Part shown: positions 1 to 6,288 of the stretch, in pieces
Layout of the letters: every line of letters starts with the position of its first letter
Numbering within the stretch: position 1 is the first letter of the stretch
DNA from: JBEEMU01 sp043778315
GTDB lineage: Bacteria > Bacteroidota > Bacteroidia > Chitinophagales > Saprospiraceae
Assembly (NCBI GenBank): GCA_043778315.1
Contig: JAYWGJ010000131.1
Span: forward strand, 1 to 7,713
Length of the DNA: 7,713 bases
Direction: 5' to 3'
The notes under the pieces: model-generated
Told to the model about the DNA's origin: nothing
Seen by the model: the letters and a program-made list of their open reading frames with translations, nothing else
Database searches by the model: none
Position numbers and translations under genes: made by a program

Positions 1-672
1 CGCAACGCCGTAATACTGCGTCAGATAGTCGGTAAAATGCGGAATTGCGGCTTTTTTATCTATTACCTTGACGGTTGTTGTACCCTCAACGACTATCAAC
101 TTGCCTAAATTTTTCTCAATATATTCATTGATTGTTTCATAAAAACGAATTTTATTTTTTTCATCATAAAAATATTCTTGAAACTCGATATGGTGTGTCA
201 AATGTGTTTCGCCGCTTTTAAAGGCTTTCCAACGCTCCTCGAAAGGCTTCGTCGGGTCGTCCCAAACTGCGCAAATTTCCGCATAAGCACCATTATCAAA
301 CATCGCTATCACCTCTTTATATACTTTCGTAAAATACATGGTAACCAAACGCCTATTTATCGTTTCGAGCGCAACACCTGCGGCAGCCATGTACTCGGTT
401 TTATTGAAAAAAAACTGCCATATACCGCCATTATTTGTTTGCGAAATGAACATTCCGAGCGTAAAAATCACTTTTTGTGGCTTCGTGAGTTTTTTCCACA
501 AATCCTCTTCCGACATATTTTCGGGAACGGGCATATTGTCCAACACCAAACTGCTGTACGCCCAAAAAAGGTCGTGTGCGTGGTCTTTGTGGCTTATTTG
601 CAGATTTTTGAGCGTTTCTACCGAAACCGTCTTGAAAATTTGCAGTTTTTTGGTATCGTTGATGAAATACAT
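1..672 (-). CDS. DMP19/DUF4375-type protein, partial (runs off left edge)
   Basis: An open minus-strand frame runs from an ATG at 672-670 to the left edge with no stop, so 224 residues are visible and the C-terminus lies outside the window. The protein starts MYFINDTKKLQ. Its key segment is SQTNNGGIWQFFFN at residues 77-90: an Asn-Gly-Gly followed by an aromatic/Gln-Phe-Phe run and Asn, which is the hallmark of DMP19 (DUF4375) domains. A helix-rich, charged stretch follows. No signal peptide or membrane segment is seen, so it is probably cytoplasmic. DMP19-type domains are widespread and poorly characterised, so no reaction can be assigned. The start lies only 17 bases after the stop of the ABC ATPase gene, which suggests one transcript. 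The upstream bases are A-rich with no Shine-Dalgarno. The two plus-strand frames over this stretch are antisense shadows. The gene call is strong; the family call is by motif only. Confidence 0.8.
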   Translation of the reverse strand, partial: MYFINDTKKLQIFKTVSVETLKNLQISHKDHAHDLFWAYSSLVLDNMPVPENMSEEDLWKKLTKPQKVIFTLGMFISQTNNGGIWQFFFNKTEYMAAAGVALETINRRLVTMYFTKVYKEVIAMFDNGAYAEICAVWDDPTKPFEERWKAFKSGETHLTHHIEFQEYFYDEKNKIRFYETINEYIEKNLGKLIVVEGTTTVKVIDKKAAIPHFTDYLTQYYGVA

Positions 673-689
673 TGTTTTATTCGCTATTT

Positions 690-1598
690 TTATTGATTTA
701 TTCCTTTTCCGCTTACTTCTTGTATAAAAATTTCGTTCAAAGAAGGCAATATTTCATTAAAACCAATAATAGGAATGTTTTTTTGTAGTAAAATACTCAA
801 AATATCATTGGCGTTCGTGTCCGCTAATAAATGCAGCACCACCTCTTTATCGGTTTTTGTAGTGACTTCGGCGATGCCGTCGAATATAGCGGTATCGAGT
901 GCGCCGTTGTATTGCACGCTAAAAAGATTTTTTTTGAACCGATTTTTAACCTCCGCGACTTCGCCTTCCAATATATTTTGCCCTTTATTAATAAGCACCA
1001 TGCGCGTACAAATCTCCTCTACTTGCTCCATTCGGTGCGTAGAAAAAATAATACTCGTGCCTTTTCGGTTCAGTTCGTATATTTCGTCTTTGATTAAGTT
1101 GGCGTTGAGCGGGTCTAAACCCGAAAACGGCTCGTCGAGAATCAGCAGTTCGGGTTGGTGCAAAACCGTAGAGATAAACTGCGCTTTTTGCTGCATTCCC
1201 TTCGATAGTTCCTCCACTTTTTTGTTCCACCAATGTTGTATTTCAAACTTATTGAGCCAATATTCTATCTCGCGACGAGCGTGCGGCGCGGTCATGCCTT
1301 TAAGTTGCGCGAGGTACATGAGTTGTTCGCCGACCTTCATTTTTTTGTACAATCCGCGCTCTTCGGGCATATAGCCGATGCGCTCGGGGTGTTTGGCATT
1401 CAGCAATTCGCCGTCCAAAAATATAGTGCCGCTATCCGCTTTCGTGATAGTCGTAATCATGCGGATTAGGGACGTTTTGCCCGCGCCGTTCGGTCCGAGC
1501 AAGCCAAAAATACCGCCTTTGGGCATCGCAAAACTCACATTGTTTACCGCACAATGCTTGTCGTAATGTTTGGTAACGCCGTTTATTTCAAGTATCAT
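690..1598 (-). CDS. ABC transporter ATP-binding protein (NatA/DUF4162-like)
   Basis: A complete 302-residue cytoplasmic ATPase subunit of an ABC transporter, which would drive an ABC-2 type membrane permease by ATP hydrolysis. Visible motifs in order: Walker A GPNGAGKT at 35-42, a Q-loop region reading GYMPEERGLY (75-84) with Glu in place of the usual Gln, signature LSKGMQQK at 131-138, Walker B LLILDEP at 151-157, D-loop SGLD at 159-162 and switch His188 in STH. The PEERGLY variant and the roughly 90-residue C-terminal extension after about residue 210 fit the NatA/YhaQ-like subgroup carrying a DUF4162 domain. Transported substrate unknown; members have been linked to sodium or drug export. 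No permease gene is adjacent; the next gene is the DMP19-type protein. A good promoter lies 35 bases upstream. The ATG start puts the first beta strand (ILEINGVTKHY) at the expected position. Confidence 0.95.
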   Translation of the reverse strand: MILEINGVTKHYDKHCAVNNVSFAMPKGGIFGLLGPNGAGKTSLIRMITTITKADSGTIFLDGELLNAKHPERIGYMPEERGLYKKMKVGEQLMYLAQLKGMTAPHARREIEYWLNKFEIQHWWNKKVEELSKGMQQKAQFISTVLHQPELLILDEPFSGLDPLNANLIKDEIYELNRKGTSIIFSTHRMEQVEEICTRMVLINKGQNILEGEVAEVKNRFKKNLFSVQYNGALDTAIFDGIAEVTTKTDKEVVLHLLADTNANDILSILLQKNIPIIGFNEILPSLNEIFIQEVSGKGINQ

Positions 1599-1632
1599 AA
1601 CGTAAGGAGTTATTTTTGTAGTAATTACGTTG

Positions 1633-1662
1633 CAAAGGTAGTGTTTTTATTAAAGTAAACAA
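1633..1662 (-). promoter_or_regulatory. Bacteroidota-type promoter for the ABC ATPase gene
   Basis: Read on the minus strand, TTG at 1662-1660 is followed by 19 bases and then TACCTTTG at 1640-1633. This matches the Bacteroidota housekeeping promoter consensus (TTTG or TTG at -33, TAnnTTTG at -7, about 19-21 bases apart). Transcription would start near 1626, giving a short leader of about 28 bases before the ATG at 1598. Assigned by motif and position only. Confidence 0.7.
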
Positions 1663-1690
1663 GTTGGTTTTGAAAAAAGTGGCTGTTTTA

Positions 1691-1721
1691 TTGGCTAATA
1701 CAAAACTCGTTGCTACCTTTA
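1691..1721 (+). promoter_or_regulatory. Probable promoter for the leucine-type dehydrogenase gene
   Basis: TTG at 1691-1693, a 20-base spacer and TACCTTTA at 1714-1721 resemble the Bacteroidota promoter consensus, with the last base of the -7 element off consensus (A for G). A start near 1728 would leave a leader of about 100 bases before the ATG at 1829. It is divergent from the ABC ATPase promoter, with the two -33 elements about 28 bases apart. Weaker than the minus-strand promoter. Confidence 0.45.
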
Positions 1722-1828
1722 CACCTTTATATATAATGTATATTTTTTTCTTTTTACCTACGGCGTTTGTTGTTATTACAATAATTATATAATGGTGTAT
1801 TACAACTGCGTTCAATTATCCAAAAACG

Positions 1829-2899
1829 ATGTTATTCGAACAATTAGAATCGCTCGAACACGAGCAGGTCGTGTATTGCTACGATAAAGCGACTGGGCTG
1901 AAAGCGATTATCGCGATACACAACACGACGCTCGGACCCGCGCTCGGCGGCACGCGGATATGGCGATACACCGACGAAGCGGCTGCGCTTCACGACGTGC
2001 TGCGCCTCTCTCGCGGCATGACCTACAAATCCGCGATTTCGGGTATTCACCTCGGCGGCGGCAAAGCCGTCATCATCGACAGCGACAACCTGCACAAAGG
2101 CGAGGCATTTTGGCGGCGCTACGGGCGGTTTGTTAATTCGCTCAACGGCAAATATTACACCGCCGAAGACGTAGGTACGTCGCCCCGCATCATGGAGTAC
2201 ATCGCGCAGGAAACCAAATTTGTGGTGGGCAAACCCGATTATTTAGGCGGAAGCGGCGACCCGTCGCCCGTGACCGCTTACGGCGTATATTTGGGTATGA
2301 AAGCGGCGGCGAAGCACAAATACGGCAAAGACAGCTTGAAGAAAAAGCGGGTCGCGATACAAGGCGTTGGGCACGTGGGGCAGCATCTTATCGATTATTT
2401 GATAAAAGAAGGTGCGGAAGTATTGGTTTGCGACATCAATGAGCGCAACCTCGACTTAGTAACCGAAAAACACGCCGCCGTAAAGGTCATCGACCCAGCC
2501 GATATTTACACCGTCGATGCGCATATTTACGCCCCCTGCGCCTTGGGCGCGACCGTAAACGAGGATACAATCCCGAAAATGAAGTTTGAGATTATCGCTG
2601 GTGCGGCAAATAATCAGCTCAAAGACGAGATAGTGCATGGCGCGCTATTGCGCGACCACGGCATCACCTACGCGCCCGATTTCCTTATCAATGCAGGTGG
2701 CGTTTGCAATTGTTTTGCAGAACTGAACCCGACGGGCTATCATCGCGGTATGGCGACTTCGCTCACCGAACAGATTTATGACCGTACTTTGGAGATTTTG
2801 CAACTCGCCGACCGCGATAATATGCCCGTGCAACAGGCAGCAATGCACCTCGCGCAGGCGCGGATTGATGCAGTTGCCAAATTGAAGTCTTGTATGTAG
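1829..2899 (+). CDS. ldh: Leucine dehydrogenase (Glu/Leu/Phe/Val dehydrogenase family)
   Basis: A complete 356-residue cytoplasmic enzyme, expected to catalyse NAD-dependent reversible oxidative deamination of leucine, valine or isoleucine to the 2-oxo acid and ammonium. Length and motifs fit leucine dehydrogenase rather than the longer glutamate dehydrogenases. Visible: GPALGGTR (36-43), substrate-binding Lys67 in MTYKSA, catalytic Lys79 in HLGGGKAVI, TAEDVGTS with Asp114, the nucleotide-binding loop GVGHVG (179-184) of the Rossmann domain, and Asp202 at the end of the second strand (VLVCDINE), which favours NAD over NADP. The C-terminal part carries NAGGVCNCFAE (about 288-298). The ATG follows an A-rich stretch with no Shine-Dalgarno. 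The gene stands alone, divergent from the ABC ATPase and convergent with phoH. Its 5' half is far richer in GC than the flanks: 41 of 60 bases at 1921-1980. Phenylalanine or valine preference cannot be excluded. Confidence 0.93.
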   Translation: MLFEQLESLEHEQVVYCYDKATGLKAIIAIHNTTLGPALGGTRIWRYTDEAAALHDVLRLSRGMTYKSAISGIHLGGGKAVIIDSDNLHKGEAFWRRYGRFVNSLNGKYYTAEDVGTSPRIMEYIAQETKFVVGKPDYLGGSGDPSPVTAYGVYLGMKAAAKHKYGKDSLKKKRVAIQGVGHVGQHLIDYLIKEGAEVLVCDINERNLDLVTEKHAAVKVIDPADIYTVDAHIYAPCALGATVNEDTIPKMKFEIIAGAANNQLKDEIVHGALLRDHGITYAPDFLINAGGVCNCFAELNPTGYHRGMATSLTEQIYDRTLEILQLADRDNMPVQQAAMHLAQARIDAVAKLKSCM

Positions 2900-2984
2900 T
2901 TTGGTCGCAGCGTTAATTCTTCCACAGTATTTCACTAAGTTACTGCACAACGTTTGCACTGGGTTTTTTTATCTTCAATAATTT

Positions 2985-3043
2985 TAGTACACTAAATATT
3001 CCTTATTTTTTCTACGAAAAAATAGAGAATATTTAGTGTACTA
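2985..3043. terminator. 59-base hairpin between convergent genes; likely bidirectional terminator
   Basis: Two perfect 17-base arms (2985-3001, TAGTACACTAAATATTC, and 3027-3043) enclose a second stem of 7 pairs (TTTTTTC at 3006-3012 with GAAAAAA at 3016-3022) and a 3-base loop TAC. The 4-base segments between the stems pair only partly. The hairpin lies 86 bases after the dehydrogenase stop and 40 bases after the phoH stop, the place for a terminator shared by convergent genes. It is unusually AT-rich for an intrinsic terminator and has no strong T-run directly after it, so a small inverted-repeat element is the alternative. Confidence 0.6.
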
Positions 3044-3082
3044 TTTATCAAAAATGTTTATTTAGCCAAAATAAAACACAAT

Positions 3083-4108
3083 TTACTCTTTCTTACCGTC
3101 TATTTGCTTCATTGCGTCTTCTCTTTCTTGCTTACGAGCGTCTGCACGAGCCTTATCTTCTTCATCTAGCTTGTCGTAGGCGTTCACAATTGCCTTTACG
3201 AGGCGATGACGGACCACATCTTCGCTAGTAAGGTAAGCTATTTCGATGCCATCGATGTCGCGGAGGATTTGAAGGGTCTTACCGAGTCCTGATTTCTGAT
3301 GTGACGGCAAATCTACCTGTGTCAAGTCGCCTGTGATGACGGCTTTGGCGGTCGGGCCGAGGCGTGTGAGGAACATTTTGAGCTGTGAAGTGGTCGCATT
3401 TTGGGCTTCGTCGAGGATAACAAAGGCGTTATCGAGCGTTCTACCGCGCATAAACGCCAAAGGCGCAATTTCAATAGTTCTATTTTGTATAAAAAAATTG
3501 AGCTTGTCCATTGGCAGCATATCATCGAGGGCATCGTAGAGCGGACGGAGGTATGGGTCTATTTTTTCCTTCAAATCACCTGGCAAAAAGCCTAAATTTT
3601 CGCCTGCTTCTACGGCTGGTCGCGCCAAAATAATGCGTTTGACCGTCTTGTTTTTGAGTGCCTTCACGGCAAGCGCGACTGCGGTGTAGGTTTTACCCGT
3701 CCCTGCTGGTCCGACGGCGAATACAATATCATTAGCCTCTATCGCATCGACCAATTTCTTCTGATTGCGCGTTTTAGCCTTGATTGGCGTGCCATCTTTG
3801 CCGTATAAAATGATATTATCAGGGGAAGCGGCTGCTAATTTGACTTCAAAAGGACTTGCGCCTTCGAGTACATCTTGCACTTGATGCAGTGAAAGTTCGT
3901 TATTTTGCCGTAGCAGTCTGACTAACGTTTCTACTCGCGCTTTACAAAGCTGCGCGTCTTTTTTTTCGCCTACTATGCGGAGCGTATTGCCGCGTGAGGT
4001 GAGTGTAAGGGTCGGAAATGCCTTGCGAAGCAGTTGTAATTTTGAATTGTTTTCGCCGTAGAGCTGTAAAAGGTCTAGGTCGTCGAAAGTTAATATGATT
4101 TCGCTCAA
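3083..4108 (-). CDS. phoH: PhoH-family ATPase
   Basis: A 341-residue protein of the PhoH/YbeZ family: cytoplasmic P-loop ATPases related to the helicase core and linked to RNA and ribosome metabolism. Residues 1-90 form the family's N-terminal part (LQLYGENNSKLQLLRKAFP). Then come the lead-in RNQKKLVDAI (114-123), Walker A GPAGTGKT (133-140), LARPAVEAGE (161-170), GFLPGDLKEKIDPYLRPLYD (173-192), Walker B with DEAQN (233-237) and VITGDLTQVDLP (257-268). All key residues are present. The last 30 residues are highly charged and probably disordered. The start is TTG at 4108-4106: the frame is closed by a TAA 15 bases upstream, no ATG or GTG lies between, and the first internal Met is residue 197, far inside the domain. 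mutA lies upstream on the same strand but 284 repeat-filled bases away, so independent transcription is likely. No clear promoter was found. Confidence 0.94.
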   Translation of the reverse strand: MSEIILTFDDLDLLQLYGENNSKLQLLRKAFPTLTLTSRGNTLRIVGEKKDAQLCKARVETLVRLLRQNNELSLHQVQDVLEGASPFEVKLAAASPDNIILYGKDGTPIKAKTRNQKKLVDAIEANDIVFAVGPAGTGKTYTAVALAVKALKNKTVKRIILARPAVEAGENLGFLPGDLKEKIDPYLRPLYDALDDMLPMDKLNFFIQNRTIEIAPLAFMRGRTLDNAFVILDEAQNATTSQLKMFLTRLGPTAKAVITGDLTQVDLPSHQKSGLGKTLQILRDIDGIEIAYLTSEDVVRHRLVKAIVNAYDKLDEEDKARADARKQEREDAMKQIDGKKE

Positions 4109-4159
4109 TATATGGGTATTTTATATGGTTAAATTTTAATGTGAAAACTGTAAACTGGA

Positions 4160-4394
4160 AGCTGTAAGCTATAAACGATGCTATAAAAACTATAAACTAT
4201 AAGCTGGAAGCTATAAACGATGTGCGCGAGGGTCAAGACTTTAGCTATGAACTTTAAGCTATAAACCATGTGCGCGAGGGCTAAAAGTAGAAACTATAAA
4301 CTTTTTAAAAACTAAAAAAAACTAAAAACTATAAGCTATCTATTGTCCTCGCAAACATCAAAAGCTTATTGCTTATTGTTTATAGCTTACAGCT
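4160..4394. repeat. Inverted repeat with 17-base perfect arms
   Basis: AGCTGTAAGCTATAAAC at 4160-4176 is repeated exactly in inverse orientation at 4378-4394. Inside the arms the symmetry continues imperfectly: GATGTGCGCGAGGG at 4219-4232 corresponds to an inverse copy at 4346-4359 matching 11 of 14 bases. The right arm overlaps the first two positions of the mutA stop codon (4393-4395). Confidence 0.75.
4208..4280. repeat. 25-base direct repeat pair, 48-base spacing
   Basis: The 25 bases at 4208-4232 recur at 4256-4280 with a single difference (CGATG against CCATG). Each copy joins a 7-base-repeat portion (AAGCTATAAA) to a GC-richer tail (ATGTGCGCGAGGG). The spacing of 48 bases suggests duplication of a unit within the composite element. 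Confidence 0.8.
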
Positions 4395-5436
4395 ATTTTT
4401 TAAAAACTAACTCCACCAATTGCTTTGTCGCCTCCTCTATATAATAAGAGCCACTTGCGGCATCTACAACGCCATCTAAATGCGACTCGAGGCGTAGTAA
4501 ATGGTGTACATTACGCGCTATTCGCCTATTAAAAGCATCACTTTTACCTGTTTTGGCATCTGCGGGCGTGATAGTGAGTATGTCTGCGCCGCCAAGTACT
4601 GCCGACATTGCTTGTGTAGCGGCTGCTATTTTGTTGCGATTAACGTCGTCGGTCAAAGCGGCAGGTACGGTGAAGCCATGCAAAACTGGACAGACAATAT
4701 CAGGGTGTGCGCGCTGCCATATTTGCCGAAAGGCGCGAAATTTGGCTAGCTCAAGCATAAAACTTGTCCCTACGGGCAGCGAAACTTGCAGTCTATTAGC
4801 GAGTTTTGGTAGTCGTGTAAGTAAAGTAGTAGCTGCTGCCAAAGTACCTTTGAGTTGCTGCACATTATTTTTAACTCCGTACAAATCAACGACTTGTATG
4901 TATGGAAAATCATCTAATGCGTCTAATAAACTGCCGAGTTGCTCGGTATCGATAGGGTCTGCGGCAATACTAAGACGGACTTCGTCGGGTACAAGCCCGC
5001 GCTCTTGCGCTACCTTACAAAATGCGTACCATAATTTGAGGGGTTCGCGATGCGCATACTGCCCCGTGAAACTGATGCGCACCATTTCCAAAAAAACACT
5101 ATCGAGCAGCCGCTTCATATCTGCTACATTTATGGCGTTATTGACCAAAAATTGCAAACTTTCTGCGCCTCCCTGCAATGCTTCTAAGGCTTCGCGGTTC
5201 GCTTGCTCGACCGTATGTACTGTAATTAGTTCCTGTATCAACCAAGTATTGGTTATTTTGGATATATTTAAGGGTTCGGGCGTATCTTTTTGAGCTTCAA
5301 TCGTATAAAAAGGAGCTAAATGCAATCCATCAGACGTATTAAAGTACAAATCATCAAATTCAGCTTTGTCTTTTAAGTCCTTTTTTAGTTTTTCTTGCCA
5401 TTCGGTCGCAGTAATGTCATTAAAATTAGTAAACAT
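4393..5436 (-). CDS. mutA: Methylmalonyl-CoA mutase small subunit, compact form
   Basis: 347 residues resembling the small (beta) subunit of methylmalonyl-CoA mutase, which pairs with the catalytic, B12-binding large subunit to interconvert methylmalonyl-CoA and succinyl-CoA. Visible: the N-terminal ATEWQEKLKKDLK segment (10-22), APFYT (41-45), the GGAESLQF strand (89-96), LSIAADPI (155-162), MLELAKFRAFRQIW (227-240), GGADILTITPAD (282-293), RNVHHLLRLESHLDGVVD (308-325) and SGSYYIEE (328-335). The frame stops about 15 residues after SGSYY, near the end of the barrel domain, and has no cobalamin-binding domain (no DxHxxG), as expected for a small subunit lacking that module. It is shorter than the roughly 450-600 residues I recall for the family. 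No mutB neighbour is present: the next gene on this strand is phoH. The ATG at 5436 gives the usual N-terminus. The TAG stop lies at the edge of the inverted repeat. Confidence 0.88.
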   Translation of the reverse strand: MFTNFNDITATEWQEKLKKDLKDKAEFDDLYFNTSDGLHLAPFYTIEAQKDTPEPLNISKITNTWLIQELITVHTVEQANREALEALQGGAESLQFLVNNAINVADMKRLLDSVFLEMVRISFTGQYAHREPLKLWYAFCKVAQERGLVPDEVRLSIAADPIDTEQLGSLLDALDDFPYIQVVDLYGVKNNVQQLKGTLAAATTLLTRLPKLANRLQVSLPVGTSFMLELAKFRAFRQIWQRAHPDIVCPVLHGFTVPAALTDDVNRNKIAAATQAMSAVLGGADILTITPADAKTGKSDAFNRRIARNVHHLLRLESHLDGVVDAASGSYYIEEATKQLVELVFKK

Positions 5437-5543
5437 AAGCAGTGTGAGTATAAAAATGAATAAAAATGTTTATTTTTTTGTTACATCATTATATATATCA
5501 TTATAACAAATAAATATAGATGTGGTTTAATTTAATTTGCGGT

Positions 5544-5557
5544 GCTAATATATTAGC
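5544..5557. promoter_or_regulatory. 14-base perfect palindrome upstream of mutA
   Basis: GCTAATATATTAGC is fully self-complementary. It lies 108 bases upstream of the mutA start and 33 bases beyond the stop of the nuclease-like gene. Such symmetry fits a dimeric regulator's site, but in DNA this AT-rich chance or a small terminator stem is possible. Confidence 0.35.
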
Positions 5558-5568
5558 TTAATTATAGG

Positions 5569-5590
5569 TTATTTTACTATAAAATTGACT
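5569..5590. repeat. 22-base exact repeat, copy 1
   Basis: These 22 bases recur exactly at 6262-6283. The copy touches the stop codon of the nuclease-like gene (5590-5592). The core ATTTTACTATAAAAT forms a 6-pair stem with a 3-base loop, so on the minus strand it could act as a weak hairpin after the gene. Confidence 0.85.
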
Positions 5591-6252
5591 TACATTAAGG
5601 TAGTCAAAATCAGTTGTTTGACTTGGCGAAGTATAAAAACAATGCGGCGCAGTGTAGGCGCATTAGTCATATCTAATGCCTCAGAAATACGGTATTCATT
5701 GCTTTCAAGCACGGAAAAGTACCAGTTTCTGCCCATTACATAGGCGCCGTAGATAACTTTACTATTATTATTTTGATGCTGTGCAATAATCATTGCGGCA
5801 AGCATCTGTGCTTCGGGGTCACTTTTATCTCCTTTGCTCTTTTTAAACTCTTGAAGAAAGAAATGAGGCACACCTGCGCCGCCACGACCGCGTACACTCG
5901 CTACCATACAGTCAGAAACGACGGCAATGCTAAATGTATCGGTTTTCCAATTCAAAGAACGCTCGTAAAAAACACCTATTTTATTAACTTCGTCGATGTC
6001 AGCCAAGAACATAATTAGAGAAATGGCTTTCATTTTTAAGTCTTCTTCAAACCAATCATTAACATTATTATTTATCAATAAAGCAGCAACTTTTGCTAAT
6101 AAATGTTCGTCATATTCGTTTAATATACCGTTGGCAGCAAGCCAATCAGTAAGATTTGCATTCGGTATATTAACGGCTTGAATACTAAATTTTGCCAATA
6201 ATTCATTGACATCAATGGGTATTTTTGGTACAGTATTGAGTTTATTTAGCAT
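5590..6252 (-). CDS. Putative PD-(D/E)XK nuclease-like protein
   Basis: 220 residues, complete, no signal peptide or membrane segment. Function not established. Residues 1-100 are mostly helical. The rest looks like a PD-(D/E)XK-type core: a strand ending in VVSDCMVA (111-118, candidate Asp114), a Gly-rich turn GRGGAG (122-127), strand FFLQEFKK (131-138) giving Glu135-x-Lys137, then DPEAQMLAAMIIAQH (145-159) and the strand pair VIYGAYVMGRNWYFSVLE (166-183). Asp, ExK and a helix with Gln after the second acidic strand is the order seen in that superfamily, and DP-x-x-Q-x-L-x-A-M helices followed by YG...G..W.F occur in small Bacteroidota proteins of this kind. The assignment is by pattern only; a non-catalytic relative is possible. 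It lies 36 bases downstream of the small membrane-protein gene on the same strand, probably in one transcript, within a strongly AT-rich zone. Confidence 0.8.
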   Translation of the reverse strand: MLNKLNTVPKIPIDVNELLAKFSIQAVNIPNANLTDWLAANGILNEYDEHLLAKVAALLINNNVNDWFEEDLKMKAISLIMFLADIDEVNKIGVFYERSLNWKTDTFSIAVVSDCMVASVRGRGGAGVPHFFLQEFKKSKGDKSDPEAQMLAAMIIAQHQNNNSKVIYGAYVMGRNWYFSVLESNEYRISEALDMTNAPTLRRIVFILRQVKQLILTTLM

Positions 6253-6261
6253 AATTTATTA

Positions 6262-6283
6262 TTATTTTACTATAAAATTGACT
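6262..6283. repeat. 22-base exact repeat, copy 2
   Basis: Exact second copy of the element at 5569-5590, placed between the small membrane-protein gene (stop ends at 6289, five bases away) and the nuclease-like gene (start at 6252). Both copies therefore follow a stop codon on the minus strand. A 10-base fragment (ATAAAATTGA) recurs at 6564-6573, just upstream of the small gene. Confidence 0.85.
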
Positions 6284-6288
6284 ATTTT

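Larger units (their letters stand above)
4148..4394. repeat. Array of 7-base repeats forming a composite inverted element
   Basis: The gap between mutA and phoH is built from 7-base words. From 4148 they read CTGTAAA, CTGGAAG, CTGTAAG, CTATAAA, then CGATG, a 9-base variant CTATAAAAA, CTATAAA, CTATAAG, CTGGAAG, CTATAAA and CGATG again. The same kind of word appears on the opposite strand at 4361-4394 (CTGTAAG, CTATAAA, CAATAAG, CAATAAG). The tract resembles short tandem heptamer repeats known from bacterial intergenic DNA. No gene, promoter or RNA could be recognised in it. Function unknown. Confidence 0.8.

Noticed and set aside
178..727. Two overlapping plus-strand frames (172 and 129 residues)
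   Set aside because: They lie antisense to the edge-truncated DMP19-type gene, whose minus frame is open throughout and carries a recognisable motif; their own translations show no family features.
1588..1815. Minus-strand frame of 75 residues upstream of the ABC ATPase
   Set aside because: It overlaps the divergent promoters, is low in complexity and has no recognisable feature.
4553..5293. Plus-strand frame of 246 residues opposite mutA
   Set aside because: Shadow of mutA: Ser/Cys/Ala-rich translation with no family pattern, while the minus frame carries clear mutase motifs.
5485..5505. Two ATCATTATA words 12 bases apart (TATAAT-like on the minus strand) as a mutA promoter
   Set aside because: No matching -33 element and not the TAnnTTTG type found elsewhere in the window; in such AT-rich DNA this is easily chance.
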